A DNA stretch of 64,000 bases from Cereibacter azotoformans. Its GTDB lineage: Bacteria; Pseudomonadota; Alphaproteobacteria; Rhodobacterales; Rhodobacteraceae. How positions within the stretch are numbered: position 1 is the first letter of the stretch; each line of letters starts with the position of its first letter. This document shows positions 39,162 to 46,146 of this stretch, piece after piece. The translations under genes and the position numbers were made by a program. Under the pieces are notes generated by a model. The model saw only the letters and a program-made list of their open reading frames with translations, was not told the DNA's origin and did not search any database. The stretch is from positions 496,001 to 560,000 of the forward strand of contig JAGFXX010000001.1 in the NCBI GenBank assembly GCA_017599285.1. The letters are read 5' to 3'.

Positions 39162-40463
39162 CTAGACCGGATGCGGCGGGGACGGATCGGCCGCGTCGTT
39201 CACTGGCCGAACGGCGCCGCGTTGGCGCAGGGGCATCCGCTGCTGCCGACGCTCGCGCTGGTTGCGAAGCACATAGACGAGGGCCGCGACCAGCATCAGG
39301 GTCGCGAGGTCGAACTGCAGGTAGCCCACGACCTCGGACATGCTGAGCACGGTGCTCCGCATCATCAGGGCGGTCAGGAAGATGGACTCCGCCCGCGGCT
39401 CCTTGAAGGCCCAGATCGTGGCCAGCGCCAGCGCCCCGAAGATCGCGACCGCCTGCATGGCGACCCCGATGATCCCGATCTCGACCGCGTTCGAGATGAA
39501 GGTGTTGTGGAAGTGGAAGCCGCGCTTGCCGCTGATGCCGAACTCTTTCCACATGGCCTCGGCGCCCGGGTTCCCGGGCACCCAGTAGGCCTGATAGCCG
39601 ACCCCGAGGAAGGGCTGCTGCGCGATTTCGCGGAAGGCCAGCGCCCACAGTTCGGTGCGGCCGGTGAGGGTCGCGTCCTTGCCGGTGGTCTCGAGGATCA
39701 GCGCCATGACCTCTTCCTGCATGGCGACGAGCAGGATGGCCACCACGATCCCCAGCCCGACGGTGAAGCCCGCGAGCAGGATGCGCTGGGCAAAGCTGAG
39801 CCAGCGCCCAAGGAAGAAGGGCAGCGCAAAGGCCAGAGCCGCGCCGGTGGCCAGCAGCTGACCGGCCGACTGGGCCTGGATCAGCAGGAAGGTCCCGATC
39901 AGGAAGCCGCCCGCGGCCAGCAGCCGCCACATCCGTGACTGGTTGCGATCGAGCATGATGGCGAAGGCGCAGAGCATCAGGGTGGACATCGGCAGCGAGA
40001 AGGCGTTCTTCGAGCCGAAGATGCCCAGCCAGCCGAGCCCGTCCGCCCGGACCTTTCCGAACACGAGGCTCAGCACGGCCGCGATGAGATGCGCGCTGAA
40101 GAGGATGCGCAGGAAGACGATCGGCGAGAGCCGGCTGGCGATCGCCACGGCGATGGCGAAGGTCACGCAGAGCTGGATGCCGTAGCGCAGGCTGAGCGAG
40201 GCATATTGCGACCAGAGCACCGTGAAGAGGCACCAGGCGGCGATGGCGAAGATCATCCAGTAGCGCCGCAGCTCCATCAGCGTGGTCTGCGGCCGTCGCA
40301 CCACAAGCAGGCAGCCCGAGGCCAGGAAGCCCGCCGCCGCCATGGATCCGATCCACTGCACCAGCAGGAGGCACAGGATGGTCAGGAAGGCCAGCACCGT
40401 GGTCGGGCAGACGTCGATGATCATGCCGTCATGGCGGTGCGGGCGCAGGGGGGCGGCGGTCAT
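39162..40463 (-). CDS. O-antigen ligase/polymerase-like membrane protein (ExoQ/Wzy type)
   Basis: This 433-residue protein has about 11 hydrophobic helices and a large periplasmic loop near residues 255-330. The loop carries GRTELWALAFREIAQQPFLGVGYQAYW and FHFHNTFISNAVEIGIIG pieces, which are typical of the Wzy_C/ligase family (HNTFL-like motif). The C-terminal tail is basic. It probably polymerises the exopolysaccharide repeat units. ATG 40463 is the first start; M14 is an alternative. It is the distal gene after the GH16 gene (16-base gap) on the minus strand. Confidence 0.85.
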   Translation of the reverse strand: MTAAPLRPHRHDGMIIDVCPTTVLAFLTILCLLLVQWIGSMAAAGFLASGCLLVVRRPQTTLMELRRYWMIFAIAAWCLFTVLWSQYASLSLRYGIQLCVTFAIAVAIASRLSPIVFLRILFSAHLIAAVLSLVFGKVRADGLGWLGIFGSKNAFSLPMSTLMLCAFAIMLDRNQSRMWRLLAAGGFLIGTFLLIQAQSAGQLLATGAALAFALPFFLGRWLSFAQRILLAGFTVGLGIVVAILLVAMQEEVMALILETTGKDATLTGRTELWALAFREIAQQPFLGVGYQAYWVPGNPGAEAMWKEFGISGKRGFHFHNTFISNAVEIGIIGVAMQAVAIFGALALATIWAFKEPRAESIFLTALMMRSTVLSMSEVVGYLQFDLATLMLVAALVYVLRNQRERRQQRMPLRQRGAVRPVNDAADPSPPHPV

Positions 40464-40479
40464 CTCGTGCGGCGTCTCC

Positions 40480-41262
40480 TCAGTCTTCCAGCCGACATAG
40501 CACGGATTCCTCGAACTGGCACGCCTCTCCGGGTGCGGTCCACGAGACCCAGTCCACCTCGAGCGCGACCGGCTCCTCGGGTTGCTCGTAGGCTCCCATC
40601 CATTCCGTCAGCACGTCGGTGCTCCAGTGGCTGAAGAAGATCTTCTGCGGCGCCACCGGCAGGGTCTCGGTGGCTTCGTGGACCAGCTCGCCATCCACGA
40701 ACCAGCGCAGCCGCTCGGGCTCCCAGATGAACGAGAAGGTGTGCCAACCCTCGTCCGAGGGCGGGTCGAGCGGCACGACATGGCGGTTCTTCGGCTCGCC
40801 GGACACATAGGTGTTCACGTCCACCGAGGCGGTGTTGCGGGTGAGGATCTCGAAGTCGATCTCGTCATGGGGCTGGTCATGCACCGGCCCGATGTAGGTG
40901 AAGAAGGCGGCGTTGAGGCCGGACTTGCGGTGATCGGTCCGCATCCGGGTCTCGAAGGTCCCGTGCAGGTAGCGTTGCTCGGTCTGCACCTCCCCGCAAC
41001 GGTGCTGGCCCTCGCCGGACGTGTCGGGCAGATACAGGAGCCGGAGGATGCCGTCCTCGGCGCGGACGGCGTTGGAGGACCAGGTGCAGTTCTGGTGCTC
41101 GCCGTTGGTCCAGCCGTCCGAAATGTACCAGCGTTCTCCGTCGATCTCGTCGAAGGTCTCGCGGAACGAGGCCGGCGGCTCGTCCGCCGCGGCCGGAGCG
41201 GCCACGAGGAGGGGCAGAAGGGTCTGCGCGGCAAGGCGCGCAAGCGGCAGACGGGGTCTCAT
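40480..41262 (-). CDS. Secreted GH16 glycoside hydrolase (ExoK/ExsH-like)
   Basis: This 260-residue protein has a signal peptide (RLAAQTLLPLLVAAPAAADE). It then has a GH16 beta-sandwich: FRETFDEIDGERWYISDGW, TEQRYLHGTFETRMR and the catalytic text HDEIDFEIL with likely nucleophile Glu134 and acid/base Glu138. WEPERLRWFVDGELVHE is also typical. It probably trims or shortens the exopolysaccharide, like ExoK. A start 46 codons earlier is open but ATG 41262 directly precedes the signal peptide. Confidence 0.88.
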   Translation of the reverse strand: MRPRLPLARLAAQTLLPLLVAAPAAADEPPASFRETFDEIDGERWYISDGWTNGEHQNCTWSSNAVRAEDGILRLLYLPDTSGEGQHRCGEVQTEQRYLHGTFETRMRTDHRKSGLNAAFFTYIGPVHDQPHDEIDFEILTRNTASVDVNTYVSGEPKNRHVVPLDPPSDEGWHTFSFIWEPERLRWFVDGELVHEATETLPVAPQKIFFSHWSTDVLTEWMGAYEQPEEPVALEVDWVSWTAPGEACQFEESVLCRLED

Positions 41263-41464
41263 GAAGGGCTCCGTGGCTGTTTCAGGAAGAAGGTTAGGCC
41301 CGGGCTTCTCCGATGGCGACCGTTCTCCGATCACATTGGCAACAGCTTGCCGCAGTGCCGCGAAAACCGGCAGTTCCGGCGGTCGGACGGCGGCGGACAT
41401 GGTGCCGGGTTACGCGGCGGGTCGAGGAAAGCTACACAGGGACGATTCGGAGGACGGAGGGACG

Positions 41465-42721
41465 ATGCGGATTTCGGTGCTGATGGCGAACTATCGCGGC
41501 GCGGCCTTCCTGCCAGAGGCGATCGAGTCCGTTCTCCGCCAAAGTCACGCGGATCTCGAACTGATCGTGGTCGATGATGCCTCGGGCGACGAGAGCGCGG
41601 ACCTCGTGCGTGAGATGGCCGAGGGGGACTCCCGCGTCACGCTGATCGAGATGGAGCGGAACGGCGGACCCTCGGCGGCGCGCAACCGCGCGCTGGAGGC
41701 GGCGACCGGGGACTGGCTTGCCGTGATGGACTCGGATGATGTGCTCCATCCCGACCGTCTTGCGCGCCTTCTCGCTGCCGCCGAGGCGCTCGGGGTCGAT
41801 GCGGTCGCCGACGACATGCTCCATTTCGGCGAAGCGCCGGATGCCGGCGGGCGGACGCTGCTCCAGTCCCTGCATCTGGTCGCGCCGATGCCGGTGGATG
41901 CCACCCTGTTCGTCGCGGCCAACGGAGGTTCGGACGATCTGCCGCCGCTGGGCTATCTCAAGCCGCTCGTCCGCCGCTCGGCCTGGGGCGGACTGCGCTA
42001 TGACGAGACGCTGAGGGTGGGCGAGGATTACGACCTGTATCTGCGTCTGCTTCTGGACGGCGCGCGGCTCGTGCTGCTGCCCGAGGCGCTCTATCTCTAC
42101 CGGCGCCACTCGGGCTCGATCTCGCACAGGCTGTCGGTTGCGGCGCTCGAGCCGCTGATCGCGGCGCATGACCGGACGGCGCGGGATGTCACCGATCCCG
42201 CACTTGCGGGCATGATGCGCCGCCGCCGCGCGGGGCTCGAGCGGCTTCTGGCCTTTGAACATCTGGTGGCGGCGATCAAGCGGCGCAGGCCGCTGCCGGC
42301 GCTGGGTCAGCTTGTGCGGCGGCCGGATCTGGTGGCCGAACTCCTGCGCAGCGTGCGCGAGCGGCTTCAGCGCCGGGCCGCGGAAGAGGTCGAGATCCGC
42401 CCGCTCTCGCTGGTGCTGTCGGCCGATCCGCGGCCCGTGGGTGACGGCCAGCGCCTCGTGGCGGTGCCGCCGCTGCTTGCCCCGGACCTGCCGCATCCCT
42501 GGCCGCCCGCACAGCAGGCCGCGCTTCTGTCGGATCTTGCGGCGCGCCATGATCTCGACATCTGTGCCGACGGCGAGGAGGGGCTGTTCTGGCTCTGGCT
42601 CGTGCCGCGCTGGAGCCGCGCCGAGGTGGTGCTGCCTGAAGGCATGGAGGCGCGGCTTCCTCCGGGCGCCGAGCGCCGCGGCGCGGCGCCCGAGGACGAG
42701 GACGAGGATCCGGGCGACTGA
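41465..42721 (+). CDS. Family 2 glycosyltransferase
   Basis: This 418-residue protein has a GT-A nucleotide-sugar domain. It begins ISVLMANYRGAAFLPEAIESV with LIVVDDASGDES at residue ~35, GGPSAARNRALEAATGDWLAVMDSDDVLHPDRL near residue 66 (the DSDD metal motif) and GEDYDLYLRLLL near residue 187. The last ~100 residues form a separate charged tail (ends EDEDPGD). It is a paralogue of the convergent gene at 42731. It may serve exopolysaccharide side-chain assembly or the nearby lasso cluster. ATG 41465 follows GGAGGGACG. Confidence 0.86.
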   Translation: MRISVLMANYRGAAFLPEAIESVLRQSHADLELIVVDDASGDESADLVREMAEGDSRVTLIEMERNGGPSAARNRALEAATGDWLAVMDSDDVLHPDRLARLLAAAEALGVDAVADDMLHFGEAPDAGGRTLLQSLHLVAPMPVDATLFVAANGGSDDLPPLGYLKPLVRRSAWGGLRYDETLRVGEDYDLYLRLLLDGARLVLLPEALYLYRRHSGSISHRLSVAALEPLIAAHDRTARDVTDPALAGMMRRRRAGLERLLAFEHLVAAIKRRRPLPALGQLVRRPDLVAELLRSVRERLQRRAAEEVEIRPLSLVLSADPRPVGDGQRLVAVPPLLAPDLPHPWPPAQQAALLSDLAARHDLDICADGEEGLFWLWLVPRWSRAEVVLPEGMEARLPPGAERRGAAPEDEDEDPGD

Positions 42722-42730
42722 GGCCCGGCC

Positions 42731-43687
42731 TCAGACGGGCAGCAGCAGCCGCTCCGGTCGGGGCGGGGCGGGCGGGCGCAGGGCGGCCAGCTTGTCACGG
42801 GCGACCCCGCGCGCGATCGGCAGGAAGCGCGCCGGCGGGCTCAGCGCGAAGCCGAGCGCGGCGGCAATCCCGGCCTCTGCCTTCCGGTCGAGAAACTGCC
42901 GGAGGAGGAGCTTGGCCCGCACCTGCTGCAGGTGCCGGCGCATGGCCGCCCTCGCGGAGGGGGACGCCGGCAGGTCCAGATGCGCGCGGCACGCGCTCTC
43001 CAGCGCCGCGAGATCCGCCGTCCGGTGCCGCCCCGAGAGCGAGGCGCCCCGTTCCACCGCCACATAGCCGACGGACCGGATGAGGCCGAAGCGCGCGCCC
43101 AGAAGCAGCATCCGCATGTAGAGGTCGAAATCCTCGCCCAGCCACATGCGTTCGTCGTAGCGCAGCCCGTGCCGCGCCAGAAAGGCCCGCGACATGACCG
43201 GCTTGAGAAAGCCGAGTTCGCCCCGCCGGACACCCTGCGCCAGATTGCCGAGCGCGAAGGCTTCGGCATCCAGCATCTCCACCCCGGTCGGGGCGTCAGG
43301 CAGGCTCGAGGGCACGAAATCGGCGGCATGGTCAGGTGTGACGAAGACGATGTTGTCGGCGGCCAGATCGAGCGTCGGGTCGAGCCTCGCAAAGCGGCCC
43401 GGCAGCAGGAAATCATCGGCGTCGAGGATGGCGATCCGTGCCGCGCGTGACAGGGCGATGGCGCGGTTGCGCGCGGCCGAGGGACCGCCGTTCTGCGCCT
43501 GCCGCTCGACGATCAGCCGGCCGCTGCCGTCGTCGGCGCCCCGCGCGGCCTCGGTGGTTGCGTCGGTCGAGGCATCGTCCACCACCACAACCTCGGCCAC
43601 CTCCGCCTCGGCCAGAGCCGAGCGCACGGCCTTGGCGATGGTCGCCTGGGCATTGTGTGCGGCGATGATCACGCAGATGTCCGTCAT
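42731..43687 (-). CDS. Family 2 glycosyltransferase coupled to the lasso-cluster nucleotidyltransferase
   Basis: This 318-residue GT-A enzyme shows ICVIIAAHNAQATIAKAV, EVVVVDDASTDATTEAA, NGGPSAARNRAIALSRAARIAILDADDFLLPGRF (DADD metal motif; given in continuous family order but read as two blocks) and GEDFDLYMRMLLLGARFGLI near residue 180. Its start overlaps the end of the nucleotidyltransferase gene by 4 bases, so both are made together. It shares the SAARNRA and GED-DLY motifs with the convergent gene at 41465 and is probably its paralogue. It is either an exopolysaccharide transferase (ExoO/ExoU-like) or a lasso-peptide tailoring enzyme. Confidence 0.84.
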   Translation of the reverse strand: MTDICVIIAAHNAQATIAKAVRSALAEAEVAEVVVVDDASTDATTEAARGADDGSGRLIVERQAQNGGPSAARNRAIALSRAARIAILDADDFLLPGRFARLDPTLDLAADNIVFVTPDHAADFVPSSLPDAPTGVEMLDAEAFALGNLAQGVRRGELGFLKPVMSRAFLARHGLRYDERMWLGEDFDLYMRMLLLGARFGLIRSVGYVAVERGASLSGRHRTADLAALESACRAHLDLPASPSARAAMRRHLQQVRAKLLLRQFLDRKAEAGIAAALGFALSPPARFLPIARGVARDKLAALRPPAPPRPERLLLPV

Positions 43688-44820
43688 GCGGCGGTTCCTT
43701 CGCGGCGGGAGAGCAGGCCGGAGCGGACGAGCCCCTTGAGCCAGATCCTGTGGATCTCGGAGGATTTGGCGGCAAGTTCCTCGCGCAGATAGCGCGCGGG
43801 CTGCCGGCCCGAGAGCGCCCAGAGGATGCGGCTCCGGCGCGGCCAGTCAAGGGCAGGATCCCACGGGGCGATCAGCATCCGGCGCAGGATGGCGGGCGAC
43901 AGGTCTGCCAGCGGGTGCGCCCCGGTCGCATGGCGGCGCGGAGCGAGCCCGTCAAACAGCGCGTCCACGCCCCGGCTCGCCAGCGCCAGCGTCTCGGACA
44001 GGCCCTGCTCGGCAGCAAGGCCGGGCAACATGGCCGCTTCGGCGGCCGACAGGTGGTCGAGGCTTGCGCGCAGGTCGCACAGGTGGCCCGCGCAGGGCTC
44101 GTGCGCAACGAAGGCCTTGACCACGCCGATGGCCGCCACGAGGCATCGGTCGGGGCCCGAGATCATCGGCACCGTGCCGCCCTCGTGCGGCATGAGCGTC
44201 GCCCGGGCCAGGAAGTCGGCCGTCCGGCGCGGCCGCGGCGCGCCCGGCTGCTGAAGGCGATGGTGCAGGTCCACCACCGGGCCACCCGTTGGACGGCGGT
44301 AATGCTGCTCGCCCAGGTGCTTCGTCCACCAGTCGGCAAGCTCGGCCTCCTGCGGGACGAAGCCCGCCTCCCGCAGCACCGCGCCCGCTCGGGGCAGGTC
44401 CGCCTCGGCCACCAGAAGGTCCACGTCTCCGGTCGGCTTCCAGCAGGGCCCGCCATAGAGGGCGATCTGCTGCAGCGGACCCTTGAACTGCACATGCGCG
44501 ATGCCCGCCGCCTGCATGAGCCGGGCGACCTCTCCGCTGACGCGAAGGCTGTGGCCATTGCGCGCGGCGGTGTAAAGTCGCATTGACTCGATCTGCGGGG
44601 CGATGGCGGCCCAGGCCGGGGGAAGGTCGGCCGGGCGCGGGGCGAGGAACAGCCCGACCTTGTTCAGCCGCGCCATGTCGAAAAGCACCTGCGGCAGAAC
44701 CTGCCCGGGCAGCGGTGCCGCGTCGCCGAAGGCGCGGGCGAGGGCCGCACGCAGCGCTTCGGCCTCCGAAAGGCAGTCGTGGCCGCGCACGGCGGCGAAA
44801 TGTGCGGCGGTGAAGGTCAT
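43684..44820 (-). CDS. Nucleotidyltransferase-family protein (NTP_transf_5-like) of the lasso cluster
   Basis: This 378-residue protein matches the family of uncharacterised nucleotidyltransferases that recurs in lasso and PqqD-linked clusters. The active-site region reads VQFKGPLQQIALYGGPCWKPTGDVDLLVAEADLP (near residues 112-145; the GDVDLLV aspartate pair is the metal site). It is followed by VDLHHRLQQPGAPRPR near 190, a common feature of this family. It is divergent from the precursor gene with a 344-base spacer. In related clusters (pseudomycoidin type) such proteins modify the lasso peptide tail; that is recalled from the literature and not proven here. ATG 44820 is preferred over the longer open frame. 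Confidence 0.8.
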   Translation of the reverse strand: MTFTAAHFAAVRGHDCLSEAEALRAALARAFGDAAPLPGQVLPQVLFDMARLNKVGLFLAPRPADLPPAWAAIAPQIESMRLYTAARNGHSLRVSGEVARLMQAAGIAHVQFKGPLQQIALYGGPCWKPTGDVDLLVAEADLPRAGAVLREAGFVPQEAELADWWTKHLGEQHYRRPTGGPVVDLHHRLQQPGAPRPRRTADFLARATLMPHEGGTVPMISGPDRCLVAAIGVVKAFVAHEPCAGHLCDLRASLDHLSAAEAAMLPGLAAEQGLSETLALASRGVDALFDGLAPRRHATGAHPLADLSPAILRRMLIAPWDPALDWPRRSRILWALSGRQPARYLREELAAKSSEIHRIWLKGLVRSGLLSRREGTAA

Positions 44821-45164
44821 GCCCCTTGTCCTGTCCGCAGGAGGCCGCTCCTGTCGAATCGAAGTGTGTCCGACGCGAGGAGAGTGAACCTTCGGCCAAG
44901 GCGTTGTCGCCCCGAGGTAGCGCATTTTCCCCTTTTGGTTGTGAATTGCGATGAAAATTTGAGCAGCAACTTTGTCCCGTAAGGGTTGTGGCAAATGGCG
45001 GGCTCAACCTTCAATTGCATTTACAATTCCTTTTGATAAATATATTCCGTGCGGGCGGCATCCGATCGGAGAGCGGCGGCGTCCGCATTGACACCTCGGG
45101 CATCTTTCAACAGGCTTGGATCCGGTCCTTTGGGCCATCTTACCTTATGCTGAGGATATTTGAC
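44821..45164. promoter_or_regulatory. Divergent control region of the lasso cluster
   Basis: This 344-base spacer separates the minus-strand nucleotidyltransferase from the precursor. It is visibly A/T-richer than its flanks at 44930-45060. A plus-strand promoter candidate is TTGCAT (45015-45020), 16 bases, TAAATA (45037-45042). A second -35-like TTGACA lies at 45088-45093 without a good -10. No gene with family support lies here, although a frame is open from 44988 into the precursor. Confidence 0.5.
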
Positions 45165-45317
45165 GTGGCAAACAACATCCAAACTCTTGCTTATCAGGCC
45201 CCGGTGCTGCGCGCTCACGGCACGCTGGAAGCCATGACCCACGGTGCAAGCACGGGGCATGTGACCGATGCGGCCTTCCCGTCGGGCACTGCGATCGCCG
45301 ACATGACCTTCTCCTGA
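45165..45317 (+). CDS. Lasso peptide precursor (A)
   Basis: The 50-residue precursor starts at GTG 45165, with GAGG nine bases upstream. The leader (residues 1-26) matches the lasso leader pattern YxxPxLxxxGxxxxxTx: Tyr10, Pro13, Leu15, Gly19 and Thr25, so Thr is at position -2. Cleavage after His26 gives a 24-residue core that begins GASTGHVTD and ends ADMTFS. Gly1 and Asp9 would form a nine-residue macrolactam ring, and Ser24 is the free tail end. A longer frame from ATG 45147 lacks a ribosome-binding site. A hairpin and then B1, B2, C, a kinase and an exporter follow. No close precursor sequence is known to me. Confidence 0.9.
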   Translation: MANNIQTLAYQAPVLRAHGTLEAMTHGASTGHVTDAAFPSGTAIADMTFS

Positions 45318-45343
45318 TCTTCGGGACGAAGCACAGCCCCGGT

Positions 45344-45368
45344 CCGAGGCGGTCAATGACTGCCTCGG
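45344..45368 (+). other. Hairpin between lasso precursor and B1 gene
   Basis: CCGAGGCGGTC-AAT-GACTGCCTCGG forms an 11-bp stem with one G-U pair. It lies 26 bases after the precursor stop and 33 bases before the B1 start. There is no run of T, so it probably causes partial attenuation or protects the precursor mRNA, giving more precursor than enzymes. Similar hairpins between A and the next gene occur in other lasso clusters. Confidence 0.65.
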
Positions 45369-45401
45369 TCACAAAACGTGTTTGATCAAGGAATTTTCGA
45401 C

Positions 45402-45662
45402 GTGACCATCAGGGCGGCACCCGGCTGCATTCCCTGCCCATTCGGGGACGGGATTGCGATCTTCGACACGAACAGCAACTCCTACTTCAGCATGAATGCG
45501 GTGGGCGAATTCGTCTGGTCGCAGCTCGATCAGCCCGTCGAGATCGAGGTTCTCGTGGGGCGCGTCGCGGACCGCTACCGGATCGAGCCCTCGGTCTGCG
45601 AGGGCGACATCCGCAAGCTGGTGGATGACCTCGCGGCGAACCGGCTCGTCACCCTGGCCTGA
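45402..45662 (+). CDS. Lasso leader-recognition protein (B1, PqqD-like RRE)
   Basis: This 86-residue protein has the PqqD/RRE winged-helix plan. FGDGIAIFDTNSNSYFSMNAVGEFVWSQLD shows the beta hairpin, then the Y/F-x-L/M-N-x-x-G motif and the first helix (read in two parts). A C-terminal helix ends VDDLAANRLVTL. RRE proteins bind the precursor leader and hand it to the B2 peptidase. GTG 45402, with AAGGA nine bases upstream, parallels the precursor start; GTG 45378 is the longer alternative. Two cysteines (CIPCPFGDG) occur near the N-terminus, which is a little unusual. B2 follows after 10 bases. Confidence 0.88.
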   Translation: MTIRAAPGCIPCPFGDGIAIFDTNSNSYFSMNAVGEFVWSQLDQPVEIEVLVGRVADRYRIEPSVCEGDIRKLVDDLAANRLVTLA

Positions 45663-45672
45663 GGGAGGTTCC

Positions 45673-46146
45673 ATGCGGCGCGTGCGGCGTCTCCTGACCC
45701 TGAGGCCTGCCGAGGCGCTGGCGCTGTGGCGGGCGCTGGCGGAGGTGGCACGGATCCGCCTCGCGATCGCGCGCCGGCGGACAGATGCGGTGCGGGCCGC
45801 CACCGCGGCCTTCGCCGCCGCGGGCGCGGCCCCGGCCTCGGAGCAGCGCGTCGTTGCCTGGTCGGTGACCGCGGCCGCGCGGCTCGTCCCGGGCGCCACC
45901 TGCCTCACGCAGGCGCTGGCCGGCCAGCGCCTTCTTGCGCGGAAAGGCTACGCCTCCACCGTTCGCATCTCGTTGCCGAACGGGCGCGACAGCGCCTTCC
46001 GCCCGCATGCCTGGCTTCTGTCCGGCAATGTCATCGTGCTCGGGGGATCTTCCATGGACTACAGCCAGCATCGCGCGCTCGTGGATTACGAAAGCTCGGG
46101 CCGCACCGATCCGGTGGCCGAACAGGCGGCAGGAGCGGCCCTGTGA
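45673..46146 (+). CDS. Lasso leader peptidase (B2, transglutaminase-like)
   Basis: This 157-residue protein is the cysteine protease that removes the leader. The catalytic cysteine lies in PGATCLTQALAGQRLLARKG near residue 77, which is the typical helix start of the family. The histidine is in FRPHAWLLSGNVIV near residue 113, and an acidic residue follows in the next strand. The N-terminus is Arg/Ala-rich. AGGGAGG lies just before ATG 45673. The GTG of the cyclase gene overlaps its stop. B1 and B2 are separate, as in proteobacterial split-B clusters. Confidence 0.9.
   Translation: MRRVRRLLTLRPAEALALWRALAEVARIRLAIARRRTDAVRAATAAFAAAGAAPASEQRVVAWSVTAAARLVPGATCLTQALAGQRLLARKGYASTVRISLPNGRDSAFRPHAWLLSGNVIVLGGSSMDYSQHRALVDYESSGRTDPVAEQAAGAAL

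Noticed and set aside
44988..45164. Longer start for the lasso precursor (ATG 44988 or 45147)
   Set aside because: Neither has a ribosome-binding site, and the extra residues are not leader-like, whereas GTG 45165 has GAGG at good distance.
45382..45389. TTGATCAA palindrome before B1, resembling joined FNR half-sites
   Set aside because: The four-base spacer of an FNR site is absent and it lies between coupled lasso genes.
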